DNA of 64,000 nucleotides from Labedella populi (GCF_004078655.1 NZ_RZNC01000002.1:124001-188000); one strand, 5' to 3'; counted from the first letter of the stretch, positions 17,260 through 27,185 are shown. Notes: generated by a model from the sequence alone, not told the origin. Translations and numbers: made by a program.

Positions 17260-17322
17260 CCCGTCGGCTCGCCCCGGCGGTCTCCAACGGTCGTCGGTCG
17301 AGGGAGGAATCGCTGCCCCCGG

Positions 17323-17328
17323 TAGGAT
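17323..17328 (+). promoter_or_regulatory. -10 element TAGGAT for rarD
   Basis: TAGGAT ends 6 nt before the GTG at 17335, consistent with a leaderless transcript. Confidence 0.5.
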
Positions 17329-17334
17329 CAGACG

Positions 17335-18300
17335 GTGACGGCAGAGGGTGGGACGGCGGCGAGGCGGTCCTCGTCCCGCGTCGACGGGCCGGGAGTGGGG
17401 TCGAGCGGCGGACTCGCCTATGCGGCGTCGGCCTACGTCCTCTGGGGTCTCCTCCCGCTCTTCTTCCTCGCGCTCGTCCCGGCTGGGCCCATCGAGGTGG
17501 TCGCGTGGCGGATCGTCTTCTCTCTCGTCTTCTGTCTCGCGCTCCTCACGGTGACGCGCTCGTGGTCGCGACTTGGTGCGGTCCTCCGCGACGGCCGCAC
17601 CATGGCGGTCATGGTGGTCGCTTCGCTGCTGATCTTCGTCAATTGGCAGACCTACGTGCTCGGCGCCCTCACGGGACACGTCGTCGATGCGGCGCTCGGC
17701 TATTTCATCAACCCGATCTTCACGGTCGTCATCGGGGTGGTGCTCCTTCGGGAGCGGCTCAGGCGCGCGCAGTGGCTCGCGGTGGGGATCGCACTCGTCG
17801 CGGTCGTGGTCCTCGCCGTCGGGTACGGCGACATCCCCTGGATCGCGCTCATCCTCGCCACGTCCTTCTCGCTCTACGGATACATCAAGAAGCGCGTCGG
17901 GGGCAGCGTCGACGCACTGTCGGGCCTCACGATCGAGAGCTTCTCGCTCATCCCGCTGGCGATCGTCGGGCTCGTGATCGTGTCCCTGACGACGGGCGTG
18001 ACGTTCGGTGCGGCCGGACCGTGGCACGTGCTGCTCATCGTCCTCTCCGGCGTCATCACCGCCGTCCCGCTCCTCTTCTTCGCCGCAGCGTCGAGGCGGC
18101 TCCCGCTCGTCACGATGGGCCTCGTTCAGTTCCTTGCTCCGGTGCTCCAGTTCATCGTCGGTGTCGTCGTCCAACAGGAGGCGATGCCCGTCGAGCGCTG
18201 GATCGGCTTCGCCCTCGTCTGGTTCGCGCTCGTGGTGCTCGTCCTCGACCTCGTGATGGCCACACGAGCGTCCCGTTCTCCCGGCGCCGTCTCGCGCTGA
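17335..18300 (+). CDS. rarD: RarD-type EamA-family transporter
   Basis: Inner-membrane permease of the drug/metabolite transporter superfamily, 321 aa with about ten membrane helices in two EamA repeats after a hydrophilic N-terminus of some 25 residues. The segment YVLWGLLPLFF near the start and NWQTYVLGALTGHVVDAALGYFINP are typical of RarD. The substrate is unknown despite the chloramphenicol-related name. GTG start at 17335. Confidence 0.87.
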   Translation: MTAEGGTAARRSSSRVDGPGVGSSGGLAYAASAYVLWGLLPLFFLALVPAGPIEVVAWRIVFSLVFCLALLTVTRSWSRLGAVLRDGRTMAVMVVASLLIFVNWQTYVLGALTGHVVDAALGYFINPIFTVVIGVVLLRERLRRAQWLAVGIALVAVVVLAVGYGDIPWIALILATSFSLYGYIKKRVGGSVDALSGLTIESFSLIPLAIVGLVIVSLTTGVTFGAAGPWHVLLIVLSGVITAVPLLFFAAASRRLPLVTMGLVQFLAPVLQFIVGVVVQQEAMPVERWIGFALVWFALVVLVLDLVMATRASRSPGAVSR

Positions 18301-18307
18301 TCGACGG

Positions 18308-18341
18308 ATTCCGTGGCTGCGCCGGCTCGGAACCACGGAAT
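18308..18341 (+). terminator. Candidate hairpin after rarD
   Basis: ATTCCGTGG (18308-18316) pairs with CCACGGAAT (18333-18341) across a 16-nt loop. No T tract follows. It ends exactly where the GlnR-like boxes begin. Confidence 0.4.
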
Positions 18342-18373
18342 GTAACGATTCGGTCGCGTTACATGGCCGTAAC
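18342..18373 (+). promoter_or_regulatory. Two adjacent GlnR-like boxes upstream of the ABC binding-protein gene
   Basis: GTTAC-N6-GTAAC at 18358-18373 matches the actinobacterial GlnR pattern GTNAC-N6-GTNAC. Directly before it, GTAAC-N6-GTCGC (18342-18357) matches with one mismatch. Their half-sites also form an inverted repeat, TGTAACG / CGTTACA (18341-18347 / 18357-18363). The boxes cover the presumed -35, so GlnR would act as a nitrogen-responsive activator or repressor (inference). Confidence 0.55.
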
Positions 18374-18386
18374 AGCACCGTATTGT
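18358..18386 (+). promoter_or_regulatory. Candidate promoter of the binding-protein gene
   Basis: GTTACA (18358-18363), a 17-bp spacer and TATTGT (18381-18386). The leader would be about 85 nt. The -35 is poor and coincides with a GlnR-like half-site, as expected for an activator-dependent promoter. Confidence 0.45.
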
Positions 18387-18477
18387 TTCTGGTTCTACCC
18401 GCCATTAGCTTTGGCTGCACGCGTCGGTAGACCCTGCTGCCGCGATCTTCTCTATTTGAGGTAATTGAAGGAGCACC

Positions 18478-19830
18478 ATGAGCGCATTCGCGAGCCCCTC
18501 GCGTTCACTCCGCCGGCGCGTCGGCGTCGGTATCGCCACGGTCGGTATCGGCACGCTGCTGCTGACCGCCTGTTCGGCATCCGGCGGAGGGACCGACGAG
18601 GAAGAGCCCGACGCGAGCACGACGGCATGTGGACCCGAAGCCGCCGAGACCACGACGGAGCTCGAGCCCGCGGAGATCACCGCAGCTCAGGATCGCGAGA
18701 CGACCCTGACCCTCGGCTCGATCCTGCCCACGACGGGAACCCTCGCGTTCCTCGGCCCGCCCGAGATCGCAGGCGTCGACCTCGCCATCGCGGACATCAA
18801 CGCGTCCGAGACCGGTGTGCTCGGCGGAAACGCCGCCGTCATTCACCGCGACTCGGGTGACACCACAACGGACATCGCGACGCAGTCCGCGACCGACCTG
18901 CTCAGCCAGGGCGTGTCCGGCATCGTCGGCGCCGCGTCCTCCGGCGTCTCGTTCACCTTCATCGACCAGGTCACGGGCGCTCAGGTCGTCCAGATCTCGC
19001 CGGCGAACACCTCGCCCGACTTCACGACCTACGACGACGGCGGCTACTACTGGCGCACCGCGCCGTCCGACGTCCTCCAGGGGCGCGTGCTCGGCAACCT
19101 CATGGTCGACGACGGCGCGACCAACATCGGTCTCCTCTACCTCAACGATGCGTACGGTACCGGCCTCGCCGAGAACGTGAAGACGGCCGTCGAGGCAGCG
19201 GGCGGCACGATCGTCGCGGAAGAGGCCTTCAACGAGGGTGACAGCCAGTTCAGCTCGCAGATCGACGCGGTCATGGCCGAGGACCCCGACGCCATCGCGC
19301 TCATCGCGTTCGATCAGACGAAGGTCATCATCCCCGAGCTCGTCGGCACCCAGGGCTTCCCGGGTGAGGACGTCTACTTCGTCGACGGCAACCTCGCCGA
19401 CTATTCGGCCGACTTCGACGAAGGCACGCTCAACTGTGCTCAGGGCACCCTCCCCGGCGTTCTCGCGAACGACGACTTCAAGTCGCGCCTCCTCGGCATC
19501 AACTCCGACCTGACCGACTACAGCTACGCTGCGGAGTCCTACGACGCCGTCATGCTCATGGCTCTCGCCGCGATCGCCGCGGACGACGCTTCGGGCCCCG
19601 GCATCCAGAGCCAGCTGCAGGCCGTCTCCACCGAGGGCGAGAAGTGCGAATCGTTCGACGCGTGCGCCACGCTCCTCGCCGACGGCACGGACATCGACTA
19701 CGACGGTGTCTCCGGTCCGATCACGTTCGACGAGAACGGTGACCCGACCGAGGCCTACATCGGCATCTACCAGTACGGCGAGGGCAACACCTACGCCCCC
19801 GTGACGAGCGAGTTCGGCTCGCTCGGCTAA
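18478..19830 (+). CDS. Branched-chain amino-acid type ABC transporter substrate-binding lipoprotein
   Basis: Extracytoplasmic solute receptor of the LivJ/LivK (Peripla_BP_6) class, 450 aa. An Arg-rich n-region and hydrophobic stretch lead to the lipobox LLTAC, with Cys32 as lipid anchor. The mature protein starts with an acidic Ser/Gly linker and then LTLGSILPTTGTLAFLG. Other family marks are the LLYLNDAYGTGLAENVK and YAAESYDAVMLMALAAIAA segments. The rest of the transporter lies on the opposite strand, 20.1-24.2 kb, so the receptor has its own control, probably nitrogen-linked. Substrate (branched amino acids, amides or urea-like compounds) is not decided by sequence. Confidence 0.88.
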   Translation: MSAFASPSRSLRRRVGVGIATVGIGTLLLTACSASGGGTDEEEPDASTTACGPEAAETTTELEPAEITAAQDRETTLTLGSILPTTGTLAFLGPPEIAGVDLAIADINASETGVLGGNAAVIHRDSGDTTTDIATQSATDLLSQGVSGIVGAASSGVSFTFIDQVTGAQVVQISPANTSPDFTTYDDGGYYWRTAPSDVLQGRVLGNLMVDDGATNIGLLYLNDAYGTGLAENVKTAVEAAGGTIVAEEAFNEGDSQFSSQIDAVMAEDPDAIALIAFDQTKVIIPELVGTQGFPGEDVYFVDGNLADYSADFDEGTLNCAQGTLPGVLANDDFKSRLLGINSDLTDYSYAAESYDAVMLMALAAIAADDASGPGIQSQLQAVSTEGEKCESFDACATLLADGTDIDYDGVSGPITFDENGDPTEAYIGIYQYGEGNTYAPVTSEFGSLG

Positions 19831-19847
19831 GTCGCCGCACCTCCACG

Positions 19848-19881
19848 ACGGGGCGTCGGATCTTCGGATCCGGCGCCCCGT
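19848..19881. terminator. Terminator after the binding-protein gene
   Basis: A 15-bp stem (19848-19862 with 19867-19881, one G-T wobble) has a TTCG tetraloop, followed by TCGTGT. It lies 18 nt past the stop codon. The rest of 19882-20066 shows no gene. Confidence 0.75.
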
Positions 19882-20066
19882 TCGTGTCGCCAAGGAGCAC
19901 CGCCGGGCGGTATCCGAGTTGTGTGCTCGTCGGGTGTCAGGATGCCTGGCGAGGGCCGTGGAGGGGCGAGGTGGGCGTGCTGCGACGGCGCGCACCGGCT
20001 CATCATGGCGTCATCGATGCGCCGACTGCGTCCCTCAGGACGCGCTCCACGACGTCGTGCACGCAC

Positions 20067-20104
20067 GAGGAAGGCCCCCGGGCAACTGTCCGGGGGCCTT
20101 CCTC
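20067..20104. terminator. Bidirectional terminator downstream of the livF-like gene
   Basis: A perfect 15-bp stem (20067-20081 with 20090-20104) with an 8-nt loop lies 22 nt beyond the minus-strand livF stop. It separates the two converging units of the ABC transporter. Confidence 0.75.
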
Positions 20105-20125
20105 GTGGGTGGGATCAGTCGCGTT

Positions 20126-20905
20126 CTAGTGCCCCTGATCCGCCGCGAGCGTCCCGAGGTAGAGCTCGATGACCTTCGGGTCCTGAGCGAGCTCCTTCCC
20201 GGTGCCCGTGTAGGCGTCCCGCCCCTGGTCGAGGACGTACGCCCGGTCGCAGATCTGCAGGCAGCGCCGCGCGTTCTGCTCCACCATGATGACCGAGACG
20301 CCGGCACGGTTGATCTGGTGGACGCGCAGGAACGTCTCGTCCTGGCGGACGGGGGAGAGTCCGGCCGACGGTTCGTCGAGCAGGAGCACGGACGGGTCGA
20401 TCATGAGCGCTCGGCCCATGGCCACCATCTGCCGCTCGCCACCCGACAGGGAACCCGCCCGCTGCTTGCGGCGCGAGCCGAGCTCCGGGAACAACGTCGC
20501 GACGAACTCGAACCGCTCGGCGAAGAGCGAGGGCTTGAGGAAGAGCCCCATCTCGAGGTTCTCCTCGATCGTGAGCGTCGGGAAGACGTTGTTGTTCTGC
20601 GGGACCATGCCGACGCCCTTCGCGACGAGCTTGTTCGCCTTGAGCCCCGTGATGTCCTCGCCCTTGAGCGTGACCTTTCCGCCGCGGATGTTCACCTGGC
20701 CGAAGATCGCCTTGAGGAGCGTGGACTTGCCGGCGCCGTTCGGACCGATGATGCCGATGAGCTCGCCGGGGTAGGCGTCGATCGAGCAGCCGTTCAGGAT
20801 GTTGACGCCCGGGAGGTAACCGCCGACGAGATCCTCGGTGCGGAGGACCGCCTCGGGACGCTCGGCCGTCGCGGTACCGGCCGCCTGGATGCTCGCGTCG
20901 CTCAT
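20126..20905 (-). CDS. livF: Branched-chain amino-acid ABC transporter ATPase, LivF type
   Basis: Second ATP-binding subunit of the importer, 259 aa. Walker A GPNGAGKST, the signature LSGGERQM and Walker B VLLLDEPSAGLSP are all intact; the LivF-specific MVEQNARRCLQICDRAYVL region follows. ATG at 20905, overlapping livG by 4 bp. Last gene of livH-livM-livG-livF on the minus strand. Confidence 0.92.
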   Translation of the reverse strand: MSDASIQAAGTATAERPEAVLRTEDLVGGYLPGVNILNGCSIDAYPGELIGIIGPNGAGKSTLLKAIFGQVNIRGGKVTLKGEDITGLKANKLVAKGVGMVPQNNNVFPTLTIEENLEMGLFLKPSLFAERFEFVATLFPELGSRRKQRAGSLSGGERQMVAMGRALMIDPSVLLLDEPSAGLSPVRQDETFLRVHQINRAGVSVIMVEQNARRCLQICDRAYVLDQGRDAYTGTGKELAQDPKVIELYLGTLAADQGH

Positions 20906-21864
20906 GACTTGTCCTCCTTGTGGTGCTTGTGCTCGTGGACCTCTTCGGCCGCGGCCCGGGCATCCTCGACAAGGTTGGGGCCGCCCGTGAGGTCGCCGAG
21001 ATCCGTGTCGTGGTGAGCGCCGAGATACGCGTCGATCACGGCGGGGTCCTTCATCACCGTCTCCGGCGGGCCTTCGGCCACGACCTTGCCCTCGGCCATG
21101 ACGATGACCCAGTCGGAGATGTGCGTCACCATGTGCATGTCGTGCTCGACGAACAGGACGGACGTACCGTCCGACTTCAGGTTCTTGATGTGACCGAGGA
21201 GCGATTGCGTCAGAGCCGGGTTCACACCCGCCATGGGCTCGTCGAGCATGATGAGCTCCGGATCACTCATGAGCGCGCGTGCCATCTCGAGGAGCTTGCG
21301 CTGACCGCCCGAGAGCGATGCGGCGTAGTCCTCGCGCTTCGCGTCGAGCTTGAACCGTGCGAGCAGCTCGTCGGCCTTGATCGTGATCTCGGCCTCCCGC
21401 GACTTCCACAGCGGACGCACGAGAGCCGTGAAGATGTTCTCACCGGGCTGCTTCGTCGCTCCGAGCAGCATGTTCTGCAGCACCGTCAGGCGGCCGAGCG
21501 ACTTCGTGAGCTGGAACGTCCGCACCATGCCGGCACGCGCGACCTTGAACGCGGGCACTCCCGCGAGGGAGCGGCCGTTGAAGTTCCACGTCCCGGTGTT
21601 GGGCTTGTCGAAGCCGGTGAGGAGGTTGAACATCGTCGTCTTACCGGCGCCGTTCGGGCCGATGAGTGCCGTGATCTTCCCGCGCGGGATCTCGAGGTGC
21701 GCGACATCGACGGCGGTGAGGCCGCCGAAGGTCCGGGAGACGCCGTCGGCGACGACGATCGGATCGACCTTCGCGCAACCGGGGCCGACGGTGCCCGTCA
21801 CGAGCGGGTGGGTCGAGGGGATGGCGGGCGCCGTCGTTCCACCCGCGGCGTTGTCGCTAGACAC
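20902..21864 (-). CDS. livG: Branched-chain amino-acid ABC transporter ATPase, LivG type
   Basis: First ATP-binding subunit, 320 aa. A variable N-terminus of about 35 residues precedes the ATPase core with GPNGAGKTTMFNLLTG, LSGGQRKLLEMARAL and IMLDEPMAGVNP, and a C-terminal LivG tail (YLGAHHD) extended by an acidic/His-rich segment ending HEHKHHKEDKS. Overlaps livF by 4 bp and livM by 8 bp, so translation is coupled. Confidence 0.92.
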   Translation of the reverse strand: MSSDNAAGGTTAPAIPSTHPLVTGTVGPGCAKVDPIVVADGVSRTFGGLTAVDVAHLEIPRGKITALIGPNGAGKTTMFNLLTGFDKPNTGTWNFNGRSLAGVPAFKVARAGMVRTFQLTKSLGRLTVLQNMLLGATKQPGENIFTALVRPLWKSREAEITIKADELLARFKLDAKREDYAASLSGGQRKLLEMARALMSDPELIMLDEPMAGVNPALTQSLLGHIKNLKSDGTSVLFVEHDMHMVTHISDWVIVMAEGKVVAEGPPETVMKDPAVIDAYLGAHHDTDLGDLTGGPNLVEDARAAAEEVHEHKHHKEDKS

Positions 21865-22837
21865 TGAAGCTCAGCTCCTTCTTGTTGCCGAAGATGCCCT
21901 GTGGCCTGAAGATCACGAGCAGCATGAGGGCCAGTCCCACGAGCATGAAGCGGATCTGGCCCGCTTGCGTCGTGGACAGGAATCCGAGGAATCCGGACTC
22001 GATGGCGCCGTAGAGCACGCCCTGGGTGAGGGAGAGGACGACCCAGAAGATCATCGCGCCGATGATGGGACCGAAGATCGTGGCAGCTCCGCCGAGGAGC
22101 ATGATCGTCCAGATGAAGAACGTCAGGCCCGTCGTGTAGTTCGCGGGCTGGACCGCGCGGGGGAGGATGAAGATGATGCCGGCGATCGACCCCATGACTC
22201 CACCCATGACGAGCGCCTGCATCTTGTACGAGAAGACGTTCTTGCCGAGACTGCGCACGGCGTCCTCGTCCTCGCGGATGCCCTTCACGATGCGGCCCCA
22301 CGGGCTGCGCATGAGCAGGAAGACGAGGACGCTCGCGAGGATCACGAGGCCCCAGCCGACGATGCGCACCCACCAGTCGTAGGAGTTGTAGGTGAACGGT
22401 CCGAAGCCGTAGGTGCCGTCCGGGAGCGGGTTGCTCGCGGCGAAGGTGCCCTTGAACCCGCTCAATCCGTTCGCCGCTCCGGTGACCTCCGTCAGTCCGG
22501 TCGTCGTCACGATGTACCGGACGACCTCAGCGGCGGCGATCGTCACGATGGCCAGGTAGTCCGCCCGCAATCTCAGCGTCGGGATCCCGAGGAACAGCGC
22601 GAACAGGACGGACGCGATGAGCGCACACAGGATCGCGACCGGCAGTGGCGCGCCGAACTCGATGGTCGGGATCGCGAAGCCGTACGCCCCGATGAGCATG
22701 AAGGCCGCTTGACCGAAGTTCAGCAGGCCGGTGTAGCCGAAGTGCACGCCGAGGCCGATGGCGGCGAGGGCGTAGGCCGCGGTGGTCGGGCTGATGAGCT
22801 CGCCGACGGCGTTGCCGAGAATGTTTCCCCAGTCCAT
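21857..22837 (-). CDS. livM: Branched-chain amino-acid ABC transporter permease, LivM type
   Basis: Membrane subunit, 326 aa with about 8-9 helices. Family marks include GLLNFGQAAFMLIGAYGFAI, IPTLRLRADYLAIVTIA (the EAA-like coupling region lies near GIREDEDAVRSLGKN), and the C-terminal FRPQGIFG. The ATG at 22837 lies 10 nt after the livH stop. Confidence 0.92.
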   Translation of the reverse strand: MDWGNILGNAVGELISPTTAAYALAAIGLGVHFGYTGLLNFGQAAFMLIGAYGFAIPTIEFGAPLPVAILCALIASVLFALFLGIPTLRLRADYLAIVTIAAAEVVRYIVTTTGLTEVTGAANGLSGFKGTFAASNPLPDGTYGFGPFTYNSYDWWVRIVGWGLVILASVLVFLLMRSPWGRIVKGIREDEDAVRSLGKNVFSYKMQALVMGGVMGSIAGIIFILPRAVQPANYTTGLTFFIWTIMLLGGAATIFGPIIGAMIFWVVLSLTQGVLYGAIESGFLGFLSTTQAGQIRFMLVGLALMLLVIFRPQGIFGNKKELSFSV

Positions 22838-22847
22838 GATTTCCTTC

Positions 22848-24167
22848 CTAGCCGATCCGCTCGCGGCGGCCGAGAATGCCCTGAGGGCGCAGCAGCAGAA
22901 CGAAGATCAAGACGATGAGCGCGGCCGCGTACTTGAGGTCTGCGGGGATGACGAGCGTGGACAGCTCGACGAAGAGACCGACGACGATCGAGCCGACGAG
23001 CGCTCCATACGCCGAGCCGAGACCGCCGAGGGTCACCGCCGCGAACATCAGGAGCAGGACCTGGAAGCCCATGTCCCACGAGACCTGGCGGTAGAGGGCG
23101 AGCATGACGCCGGCGAGAGCGGCGAGACCGCCGGCAATGACCCAGACGATGCGGATGATGCGGTCGACGTCGATTCCCGACGCCGCCGCGAGTGCCGCGT
23201 TGTCCGACACCGCGCGGGTCGCCTTGCCGATGCGCGTCCGCGTGAGGAAGAGCGCGACGGCCACGAGCACGACGACAGACAGCACCATGCTGAGAATCGA
23301 TCCCGTCGTGATGCGCACCGGCCCGAGGACGACGGCGTCGGAGAGCCCGACGTTCATCGTCTTCGTGTCGCCGCCGACGTTGAAGAGGTAGAAGTAGCGC
23401 AGGAGCAGGGCGAGACCGATGCTCACGATCATCGCCTGGACGAGCTTCACGCCCTTCTTGCGCAGCGGCCGCCAGAGGACCGTGTCGTGCACGTACCCGA
23501 ACGCCGCTCCGAGGATGACCACGATGGGGATCGCGATGAAGATGTTGAGTCCGAGGAGGACGGCGAAGACCCAGGCGAGGATGCCGCCGAAGGTCACGAG
23601 CTCGCCGTGCGCGAAGTTGTTGAGGCCCGTGGTGCCGAAGATGAGGGTGATGCCGATCGCCGCGAGGGCGACCAGCAGCCCGAAGTTGAGGCCCGAGACC
23701 AATCGCTGCATGAAGAGGTCGAAGAACCCCGAGGTCTGTCGGGTGTCCTCTCCCAGGGGGAAGAGGCGGGAGATGCTGCTCGTCTGCCACTCGTCCGCGG
23801 ACACGTCGGCGGTCGTGCGGTCGGGATCGCGGAGTTCGATCCCGGCGGGGAGCGTGTCCGTGTCGAGGGTGACCGTGTAATCGCCCTTCTCGGGAACCTC
23901 GACGCTCCAGCGGCCGTTCTCGTCGGACGTCGCCGTGTCGGAGAACCCGCCACCCTCGACGTCGATGTCGACGCCCTCGACGGGGTCGTCGCCGTCGCGG
24001 AGGACTCCTCCGATGGTGAGGACGGGGCCCGACGGTTCCTCACTCGGGTCGGTCGACGCCGACGCGGCCGACGTCCCGATTCCGAGGAGCGCGAGAGCCG
24101 CGAAGAGCGTCGCGAGGACAAGGGCCACGGGCCGCGGGACGGATCCCGTTGTTCTAGCTGCGTGCAA
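22848..24167 (-). CDS. livH: LivH-type ABC permease fused to an N-terminal extracellular domain
   Basis: Permease of the Liv importer, unusually long at 439 aa (LivH is normally about 290-310). The TTG at 24167 is chosen because GGAGGT lies 6 nt upstream and a signal peptide follows directly (about 1-37, ending SAASAS). Residues about 48-105 form a beta-sandwich-like domain of the carboxypeptidase regulatory type (TIGGVLRDGDDPVEGVDIDV, then GRWSVEVPEKGDYTVTLD). From about 150 the LivH core begins, with GLNNFAHGELVTFG and a C-terminal LLRPQGILGRRERIG. The extra domain would lie outside the cell and could contact the binding lipoprotein. Confidence 0.82.
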   Translation of the reverse strand: MHAARTTGSVPRPVALVLATLFAALALLGIGTSAASASTDPSEEPSGPVLTIGGVLRDGDDPVEGVDIDVEGGGFSDTATSDENGRWSVEVPEKGDYTVTLDTDTLPAGIELRDPDRTTADVSADEWQTSSISRLFPLGEDTRQTSGFFDLFMQRLVSGLNFGLLVALAAIGITLIFGTTGLNNFAHGELVTFGGILAWVFAVLLGLNIFIAIPIVVILGAAFGYVHDTVLWRPLRKKGVKLVQAMIVSIGLALLLRYFYLFNVGGDTKTMNVGLSDAVVLGPVRITTGSILSMVLSVVVLVAVALFLTRTRIGKATRAVSDNAALAAASGIDVDRIIRIVWVIAGGLAALAGVMLALYRQVSWDMGFQVLLLMFAAVTLGGLGSAYGALVGSIVVGLFVELSTLVIPADLKYAAALIVLIFVLLLRPQGILGRRERIG

Positions 24168-24249
24168 GGATTTACCTCCAAGAGGGCGACGGCGTTGTCG
24201 CCGGTGCCTCGTCCAGTGCCATGTGACGGTGCTTGAGGCTACGTCCTCT

Positions 24250-24264
24250 ACATGACGGTCATGT
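24250..24264. promoter_or_regulatory. Perfect palindrome in the livH/guaB divergent region
   Basis: ACATGAC-G-GTCATGT is a perfect 15-bp palindrome lying 83 bp upstream of the livH start and about 70 bp upstream of the guaB -10. It looks like an operator; the regulator is unknown. The rest of 24168-24408 holds no gene. Confidence 0.45.
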
Positions 24265-24332
24265 TTCGCGCCGTTGTCGAAAGGCGTGCCGTAATTATGC
24301 ACTGTGGGAATAGCCGGGCGTGCATCGAGCTT

Positions 24333-24338
24333 TAAGAT
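24333..24338 (+). promoter_or_regulatory. Candidate -10 for guaB
   Basis: TAAGAT lies in an AT-richer patch 70 nt before the guaB ATG, implying a leader of about 64 nt. No confident -35. Confidence 0.35.
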
Positions 24339-24399
24339 GGAACAAACCGGCCGGGCCCGACGACTGCGCCCGCAGGACCGCGGGAACATCGCACACTGA

Positions 24400-25908
<1,509 letters not shown>

Positions 25909-25940
25909 GTGTCCCGCCGTTCGACTCGAGCACCTCCTCC

Positions 25941-25975
25941 ATCGGGCTCGTCCGCACACAGCGGGCGAGCCCGAT
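25941..25975 (+). terminator. Terminator after guaB
   Basis: A 15-bp stem (25941-25955 / 25961-25975, one wobble) with a 5-nt loop ACACA, 32 nt past the guaB stop. Confidence 0.65.
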
Positions 25976-25999
25976 CCCGTTCGTGTCGGCACACGCCGA

Positions 26000-26005
26000 T
26001 AGGCT
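26000..26005 (+). promoter_or_regulatory. -10 element TAGGCT for guaB3
   Basis: TAGGCT ends 6 nt before the GTG at 26012, which selects that start among GTG 26009, GTG 26012 and ATG 26018. Confidence 0.5.
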
Positions 26006-26011
26006 GGGGTG

Positions 26012-27136
26012 GTGAGCATGGAAGTTGAGATCGGCCGCGCCAAGCGCGCCCGCCGGGCATACTCGTTCGACGACATCGCGATCGTGCCGTCCCGGCGCAC
26101 GCGCGACCCCGAGGACGTGTCGGTCACGTGGAGCATCGACGCCTACCAGTTCGCGACGCCGATCATCGCTGCGCCGATGGATTCCGTCGTGTCCCCGCAG
26201 ACGGCGATCATGATCGGCCAGCTGGGTGGGCTCGGGGTGCTCGACCTCGAGGGCGTCTGGACGCGATTCGAGGACCCGGAGCCGGTGCTCGCGGAGATCC
26301 GCTCTCTTCCCGCCGATCGTGCGACGGCGCGCATGCAGGAGCTGTACGCCGCTCCCATCCGTCCCGAACTCGTGACGCAGCGCATCGCCGAGATCCGTGA
26401 GGCGGGGGTGACCGTCGCGGGAGCGCTGTCGCCGCAGCGCACGCAGGAGCTGTACCGCACCGTCGTCGAGGCCGGCGTCGACCTCTTCGTCATCCGTGGC
26501 ACGACCGTCTCGGCCGAGCACGTGTCGAAGAACCAGGAGCCGCTCAACCTCAAGAAATTCATCTACGAGCTCGACGTGCCCGTCATCGTCGGCGGCGCGG
26601 CGACCTACACGGCGGCGCTGCACCTCATGCGCACGGGAGCGGCGGGCGTACTCGTCGGCTTCGGCGGCGGCGCGGCATCGACCACGCGTGCGAGCCTCGG
26701 AATCCACGCGCCCATGGCCACCGCCGTCGCAGACGTCGCGGGGGCTCGTCGCGACTACATGGACGAGTCGGGCGGGCGGTACGTCCACGTCATCGCCGAC
26801 GGGGGACTCGGTTCGGCCGGAGACATCGTCAAGGCGATCGCGTGTGGAGCCGACGCCGTCATGCTCGGCACGACGCTGGCTCGCGCGACCGACGCGCCCG
26901 GCGGAGGGTTCCACTGGGGGACCGAGGCGTATCACTCCCAGCTGCCGCGCGGGCGACGCGTGCCCGTCGAGCAGGTCGGTTCGCTCGAAGAGGTGCTCTA
27001 CGGACCCGCGACGACGGCCGAGGGGAGCGCCAACCTGGTGGGCGCGCTCCGCCGCTCGATGGCCACCACCGGGTACAGCGATCTCAAAGAGTTCCAGCGC
27101 GTGGAGGTGGTTGTCGCCCCCTACCCCGTGCAGTAG
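26012..27136 (+). CDS. guaB3: GuaB3-family IMP dehydrogenase-related protein
   Basis: A 374-aa IMPDH/GMPR-barrel protein of the GuaB3 type common in actinobacteria. It lacks CBS domains. The loop that holds the catalytic Cys in GuaB reads GFGGGAASTTRASLG here, so Ser or Ala takes the Cys place. It keeps the phosphate-binding barrel motifs (VIADGGLGSAGDIVKAIACGA) and ends near SDLKEFQRVEV. GuaB3 proteins elsewhere have been linked to GMP reductase activity; the actinobacterial role is unsettled. GTG 26012 chosen from its -10 box. Confidence 0.88.
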   Translation: MSMEVEIGRAKRARRAYSFDDIAIVPSRRTRDPEDVSVTWSIDAYQFATPIIAAPMDSVVSPQTAIMIGQLGGLGVLDLEGVWTRFEDPEPVLAEIRSLPADRATARMQELYAAPIRPELVTQRIAEIREAGVTVAGALSPQRTQELYRTVVEAGVDLFVIRGTTVSAEHVSKNQEPLNLKKFIYELDVPVIVGGAATYTAALHLMRTGAAGVLVGFGGGAASTTRASLGIHAPMATAVADVAGARRDYMDESGGRYVHVIADGGLGSAGDIVKAIACGADAVMLGTTLARATDAPGGGFHWGTEAYHSQLPRGRRVPVEQVGSLEEVLYGPATTAEGSANLVGALRRSMATTGYSDLKEFQRVEVVVAPYPVQ

Positions 27137-27185
27137 CGTCGAAATGGAGCCGAGAGGCTCCCGACGAGCACGCCTGGAGGCGATG

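Noticed and set aside
18478-24167. A urea transporter (UrtABCDE) reading of the ABC genes
   Set aside because: No urease or Urt-specific feature is visible, and the ATPase and permease motifs fit the Liv family generally. The GlnR-like boxes alone do not decide the substrate.
26009-26020. Starts at GTG 26009 or ATG 26018 for guaB3
   Set aside because: GTG 26012 has the 6-nt spacing from TAGGCT seen at other genes here; the others give 3 and 12 nt.
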